From: Fomitopsis serialis
Taxonomy: Eukaryota > Basidiomycota > Agaricomycetes > Polyporales > Fomitopsidaceae
Direction: 5' to 3'
Assembly (NCBI RefSeq): GCF_022376445.1
Contig: NW_025955496.1
Location: forward strand, 1 to 24,382
DNA length: 24,382 nt
The position numbers and the translations under genes were made by a program. Of this stretch, positions 20,267-24,382 are shown piece after piece. The notes under the pieces are model-generated. The model worked only from the letters and a program-made list of their open reading frames with translations. It was not told where the DNA came from and did no database searches. Numbering within the stretch: the first letter of the stretch is position 1; the number at the start of each line of letters is the position of its first letter.

Positions 20267-23200
20267 TCACATCATGCAAGCGACCCAAAACTTGTAGAAT
20301 GCCTTGCTAAAGATATAGTGGGAGAAGAACATTGGCAGAGGCACTAGAGAAGCGTACAAATATCAATAAAGCCCGCAGGATGGTGGTCGTCAAACGCGTA
20401 CCGATGATGGCGACAATGAGGGTCAGGATCAGGGAATACCACGCAGCGCGCTTGAAGACTCGCTTGAGCTCTTCCCCGCTCGCTGCCGGACGTGGTTGGT
20501 GAGGCTCCGCGCCGACGGGCCTGACATCTTCGACTACGGCCTTCTTCTCATCATACGGTGTTTTATCAGGAATAACGTCGCCGTCCACACTGTCGTTGGA
20601 CATCGATCTCTCTCTTTCTATGTCTTCATACACGGCAATGGCTCTCGTGCCCACGAAGTCATAATTCGCAGGTTCTGTGGAGTAGATCAACAACAATGCT
20701 GTTTCCAACTTGTCTGGGGAGCACTTACTGGCAAGGGAGACGAACACAGTGATAACGCCAGAAAACAGAAGACCAGTGAGTCCGCTGCAAACGGCCGAGT
20801 AGGGCTCGGCAAGGTTTGCAACATTGATCTCCCCTGTCAAAACGACAATCATGGCTTCAAGACACCCGGAATGCCAGCTGGCGAACGCACGAACCGTATA
20901 TCTTCCAACAACCAATCATCCAAGCAAGCATACCGAGTATCGCTCCTATAATTGCACCGCTGAAAACAGCAGCCCGAGATAGCTTTGACCAAGTCACCGT
21001 CAAAGCGATGGGTATCACAGCCGGACTGAGAATGACACCCCTGCAGAATGCAGTCAGATCGTTGATGACGTGAGTCGGAGGACAGGTTGTACTAACTGTA
21101 CGTAGAAGAGCTGGAGAGCCGAGGGTCACGGTGAATAGTGCTTATAATCGAAACAGCAATGAGCGACTCACCCAACCGAGGTCGATGGTCGCCGCATTGA
21201 GCTTGATGACGGACAGTCCGTCAGTATGTATATCATGAAAACGAAGGAGTTAGACTTACGATTGTGGCCCATGCACCGGCCCAGACAGCCCAAAGACAGA
21301 TGAAGTAGTGAGAGACGCGAACGATCTCGGCACTGGTAGCCTTTGGACGGAAGTACGTGCGATAGATGCTGCGACATTGCGATCAGCTATGAGAAGCACA
21401 AGGCCACCGTACATGGACGCCTACTCATAGGAGCTATGAAAGAGTATATTCAGTGCGTTGCCATGGGGACTTGACATGGATGAAGACGTACAAAAGGCTC
21501 GATACTCCAATCAATTCTGCACTGATGGCAGATGTCACGGCCATACTACACAACTTTCCTCAGTCAACAGAACGATCTGCAGTCGCAGATTGACATACAA
21601 CACGACCAATAAGATGGCGATCGCGCCGCCTTTCCCCATGACCACCGCAGCGGCTGCAGGCGCGGCAAGGCCTGCGCTTGTCTGTTCTGCTGATAGCGGA
21701 TTGGGATAAGTCGGGAATTTCGGCTATACATGTACTCTGTCAACTCGTCACTAGTAAGAGGAACCGATTGAACACGTACGTTGTTTTGCAACGCTCGCGC
21801 TGCCAGGCCAAGACATGACGCGAATGCCCATGGTACCGCAAACCACGACAAGCCACCGAGCATCTGCACCGAACGTGTCAGACATAGTCGACGGAGGGAC
21901 TAGTGCTAGACTGACGTATGCTTTTGTCGTCGACTCCGGCGCACTCGCGATAGCCTGCATCATATCAGTAACATGGAACATGAATTCAATTGCCACATAC
22001 GCGCTGCCAATACCCTATGTGAAAGCGAATCCCGTTGAGACATGAAGCAGACCGCTAGACATAGAACGGTGCATACCTTGATCGCAGAAGACACCAGCAA
22101 ATCCTGACAAGATTGTGGCTGCTCCGAACACCATTCCTTGATTTGACTTCATTGTCAGATAGCTGCCTCCTTGATTCCCGTCTACTGGGTTGTCAATGCC
22201 TGCCTGCACGAGTAGATCGTACAACGCTCCGATGCTTCCTGTATCCTGGGATGTCCCACTGAGTCGTGCAGTCAGCGCCTGTCGATATATACTTGCCAAG
22301 CGAAGGACGTACTACACGTGGCCTTCAAACAGGTAGATGATGATGAATAGGATGATGGTGTGCGCCCAGTCACACATGAACGTCGCTCGCAGACCGCCGA
22401 ATATCACGTAAACGGCAATTCCAATCGGGAGCAGGAAACATGCTGCCACAATGTTCATACCCGTCAAGGCATTCACGGTCGCGGCCCCGCCAACTGGACA
22501 ATCTGTGAGAGACGATGGAGAAGTAGTCGTTGCAATGAACTCACGGAGGAGAGAGCCGCAGACAATGAGGATACAGAGGAACGCGTAGAACGTGAATAAC
22601 AGGTGGACACCCGTTCCGAACCGCGTCTTTGCAATCTATGAACTGCGTTGGTTTACGCTCAGAATGTCGAGCACGCGGGGACATACTTCCAGAAACGTAT
22701 GCGCCCCGTTTGCGTTCATCTTCACCTTGGCCGCCACCATGGCGAAGAAGGCAAGTTGAATGGTACCGCCAACGCCATACCACCTATGAAGTCGATCAGG
22801 AGTTGAACTGACATATCGTGTCTATCGACAGTACCATGGTCCGCTCACACCTAAGAAGCGTCAGTTGTAGATCAATCCGCGATCTGTTCCGACTTACCAA
22901 AAGTGTAGGCTGCCGTACTCGACTGCAACAATGTTGCACTCCACGTCCAGGCGCTGACTCTGCACACATTGAGTGAGATAACAGACAATACTTACGACGT
23001 TCCGCCGACTCACATTCCACAACAAACAAGTCCTGGCTATTATTCGGTCAGCCAGCGCTCGCGGCATACTCACAAGACCTCTCCACCTTCACGCTTCTCG
23101 AGGCGCTCTAGATAGCACCTGAGATCAACCAACGCATAATGTAGCGCTGTGTATTTCTTACCGAAAATTCTTCTGACGAAGATGGAGAAAACTTGGAGAA

Positions 23201-23432
23201 CTTGGCTTGTAGAGTGGTCAAGACGAGCATAAGCGCAGCGAAAAAGAAGCCAACGCCTTTCCTCCAGAATTAGCTCACACCGCTCCAATTGATCGAGGAA
23301 AAGACGTACCGACAACGACGCCATAACCGACGCTTTGATCTACAAAAGGTGTCATGCTTTCCATAAGGCCAGTTTGCCTTGCGAGCACTCACCCAACAGA
23401 GGTCTGAATTCAGAAACGCCAGTATCAGACAT
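20267..23432 (-). CDS. DUR3: DUR3-like urea/polyamine symporter (sodium:solute symporter family)
   Basis: Twenty-four minus-strand exons from 23432 to 20267 (first 23393-23432, then 23310-23339, 23162-23256; last 20267-20343) give 638 aa with all phases agreeing; the 23 introns are 46-62 nt. It is a multi-pass plasma-membrane protein that takes up urea (and, in yeast, polyamines) with protons. Family landmarks in order: QSVGYGVVVGGVGFFF, SASRSVKPGLV, SAWTWSATLLQSST, KVKMNANGAHTFLE, LLLGGAATVNALTGM, GGLRATFMCDW, IGALYDLL, GVFCDQGYWQRAIAS, MLGGLSWFAVPWAF, MGKGGAIAILLVVFMAVTSA, SAELIGVSS, AVIPIALTVTWSKLS, GMLAWMIGCWKIYGEIN, and the C-terminal VPLPMFFSHYIFSK. A charged cytosolic segment rich in Asp, Glu and Lys precedes the last membrane segment. 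Exons of 9, 14, 14, 16, 21 and 23 nt were joined by conservation. GATA-type sites lie upstream. Family membership is very firm; urea as substrate is inferred from the family. Confidence 0.93.
21425..21433 (-). other. DUR3: 9-nt microexon of the DUR3-like gene
   Basis: CTCCTATGA between TTTCATAG and GTAGGC on the minus strand. It supplies the last base of a Phe codon, Ser-Tyr, and two bases of the Asp codon, giving SSLFSYDIYRTYF, the segment expected in DUR3. Skipping it removes three residues without changing frame. Confidence 0.8.
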
Positions 23433-24382
23433 CGTTCGAACGTTCAAAGGGACCCGAGCCTGTGGGACAAGTTCTCGGAGACCGACCATGGGAAGCACGC
23501 CAGCTGGGTTTTTGAGCTATCGGGGATGCGTGATAACTCGATACACAGGATAGCAAATCGCGGCGATAAGCAGCTCCACTAGGAGTCAACATTGTTGAAG
23601 CGGGATTCTCGAAGCTGTGATGTAAACCGTAAACGACACCCTATGTAGATAAGAGCTCACTGTCAATGTGCAATGGCTTAGCGTCGGCGTTCCGCAGACA
23701 GGGCAGACGCGCTTGGCATCCGAGATCATCTTAGAAGCCAATGGGTAGCAGAGATTGTTGGCGTCATTTAATGTCTCTCAGGTCGTACTGAACCCCTGGA
23801 CTGCCTCGCAGTACCTAGTCACAGCCATCGCAGGCCTGACCAAGGACAGGACCTGTGGTCGTCCCAGTTCGTGAGCGTTATGAAAGTTTGATGGCTATTC
23901 ACTTACAATGAATGAGCTGCGTCAAATGACAGCTCCGTTGAGTTCATTCGACTCGTGTTCATCGCTTTTTTTAAGTTACTTACCTTTTGCGCGTCACGCC
24001 AACGTGGACTGTAGGCGGCGCCACGTAGTTACAACTTTTCGGATGGGCCGCGCACCGTGCAGCGTGAAAGCAGGCACACCAGCATGGATACCAGGGGAGA
24101 AATATCCGTATAAGACCGTGCAGCTTGCAGGTGTGCATCGTCGTTCATATTCATCTTTGGTCTAGAGTGAACCCACGCTTACCAGTGAACCGGACGCCCG
24201 ACTCGCATCCACCCGCCGCCTGCCAGGCATATGTCGCGCTAACGTATTAACTGAGACAGCGAATAAGTTCTGAGCCTCAGTATATCGCAGCAAAGTCAGG
24301 AGAAGACAAATCGCGGAGGACGAGGGGACCGGTATCGTCCAGTCACACGAGTGCCGCATGAACCTGTGATTGACGCCAGTCA
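23433..24382. other. Symporter promoter and unassigned sequence to the window end
   Basis: The first 250 bp hold the GATA-type sites. The rest shows only short open frames without family motifs; no gene is recognised. Confidence 0.5.
23531..23653 (+). promoter_or_regulatory. GATA-factor-type sites upstream of the DUR3-like gene
   Basis: Three HGATAA elements lie 100-220 bp before the symporter ATG: TGATAA at 23531-23536, CGATAAG at 23564-23570 and AGATAAG at 23647-23653. Fungal GATA activators of nitrogen-source genes (AreA/Nit2/Gln3 type) bind HGATAR, and urea transporters are classic targets. Regulation is inferred from motif and position only. Confidence 0.5.

Noticed and set aside
1..24382. 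CRISPR array, rRNA, prophage or complete transposon
   Set aside because: No regularly spaced repeats, no rRNA core sequence, and no reverse transcriptase, integrase or transposase motifs on either strand.

Overview
The window looks like nuclear DNA of a filamentous basidiomycete (Agaricomycetes type). Every recognisable gene is broken by GT-AG introns, nearly all 46-62 nt, some exons are only 9-25 nt, and the gene content is fungal: a secreted family 3 beta-glucosidase, a DUR3-type urea/polyamine symporter, a SNF2-PHD remodeler and small secreted double-psi beta-barrel (RlpA-like) proteins. I rebuilt all exon models by hand from conserved motifs and splice signals. Every intact model closes in frame from ATG to stop.

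Layout. 290-860 (-): a broken RlpA-like gene with five separate single-base deletions. 861-4731: about 3.9 kb with no recognisable gene. 4732-5317 (+): intact RlpA-like gene, the near-identical partner of the broken copy, in inverted head-to-head arrangement. 5986-7189 (-): short-chain dehydrogenase/reductase, five exons, 300 aa. 8158-11407 (-): secreted GH3 beta-glucosidase, seven exons, 913 aa, with a Ser/Ala-rich N-terminal extension. 11408-13956: 2.5 kb divergent intergenic region. 13957-17522 (+): SNF2-family ATPase with C-terminal PHD-type zinc fingers, 14 exons, 948 aa. 18649-19221 (+): a diverged third RlpA-like gene with the same three intron positions. 20267-23432 (-): DUR3-like symporter, 24 exons, 638 aa, with GATA-factor-type sites upstream. 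23433-24382: that promoter and unassigned sequence.

How the genes relate. There is no evident biosynthetic cluster. The only family expansion is the three RlpA-like genes. Both intact copies are predicted secreted preproproteins with a Lys-Arg (Kex2-type) site just before the mature domain, and a TATA-like element sits upstream of each copy. The beta-glucosidase is also secreted and would finish extracellular cello-oligosaccharide breakdown. The urea transporter fits nitrogen scavenging. The SNF2 and SDR genes look like ordinary nuclear and cytosolic functions. I found no rRNA, tRNA, CRISPR array, complete transposon or clearly new system. The most useful observations are the deletion-riddled inverted RlpA copy, the 9-nt microexon of the symporter, and two stop-free 51-nt introns whose retention would keep the frame.
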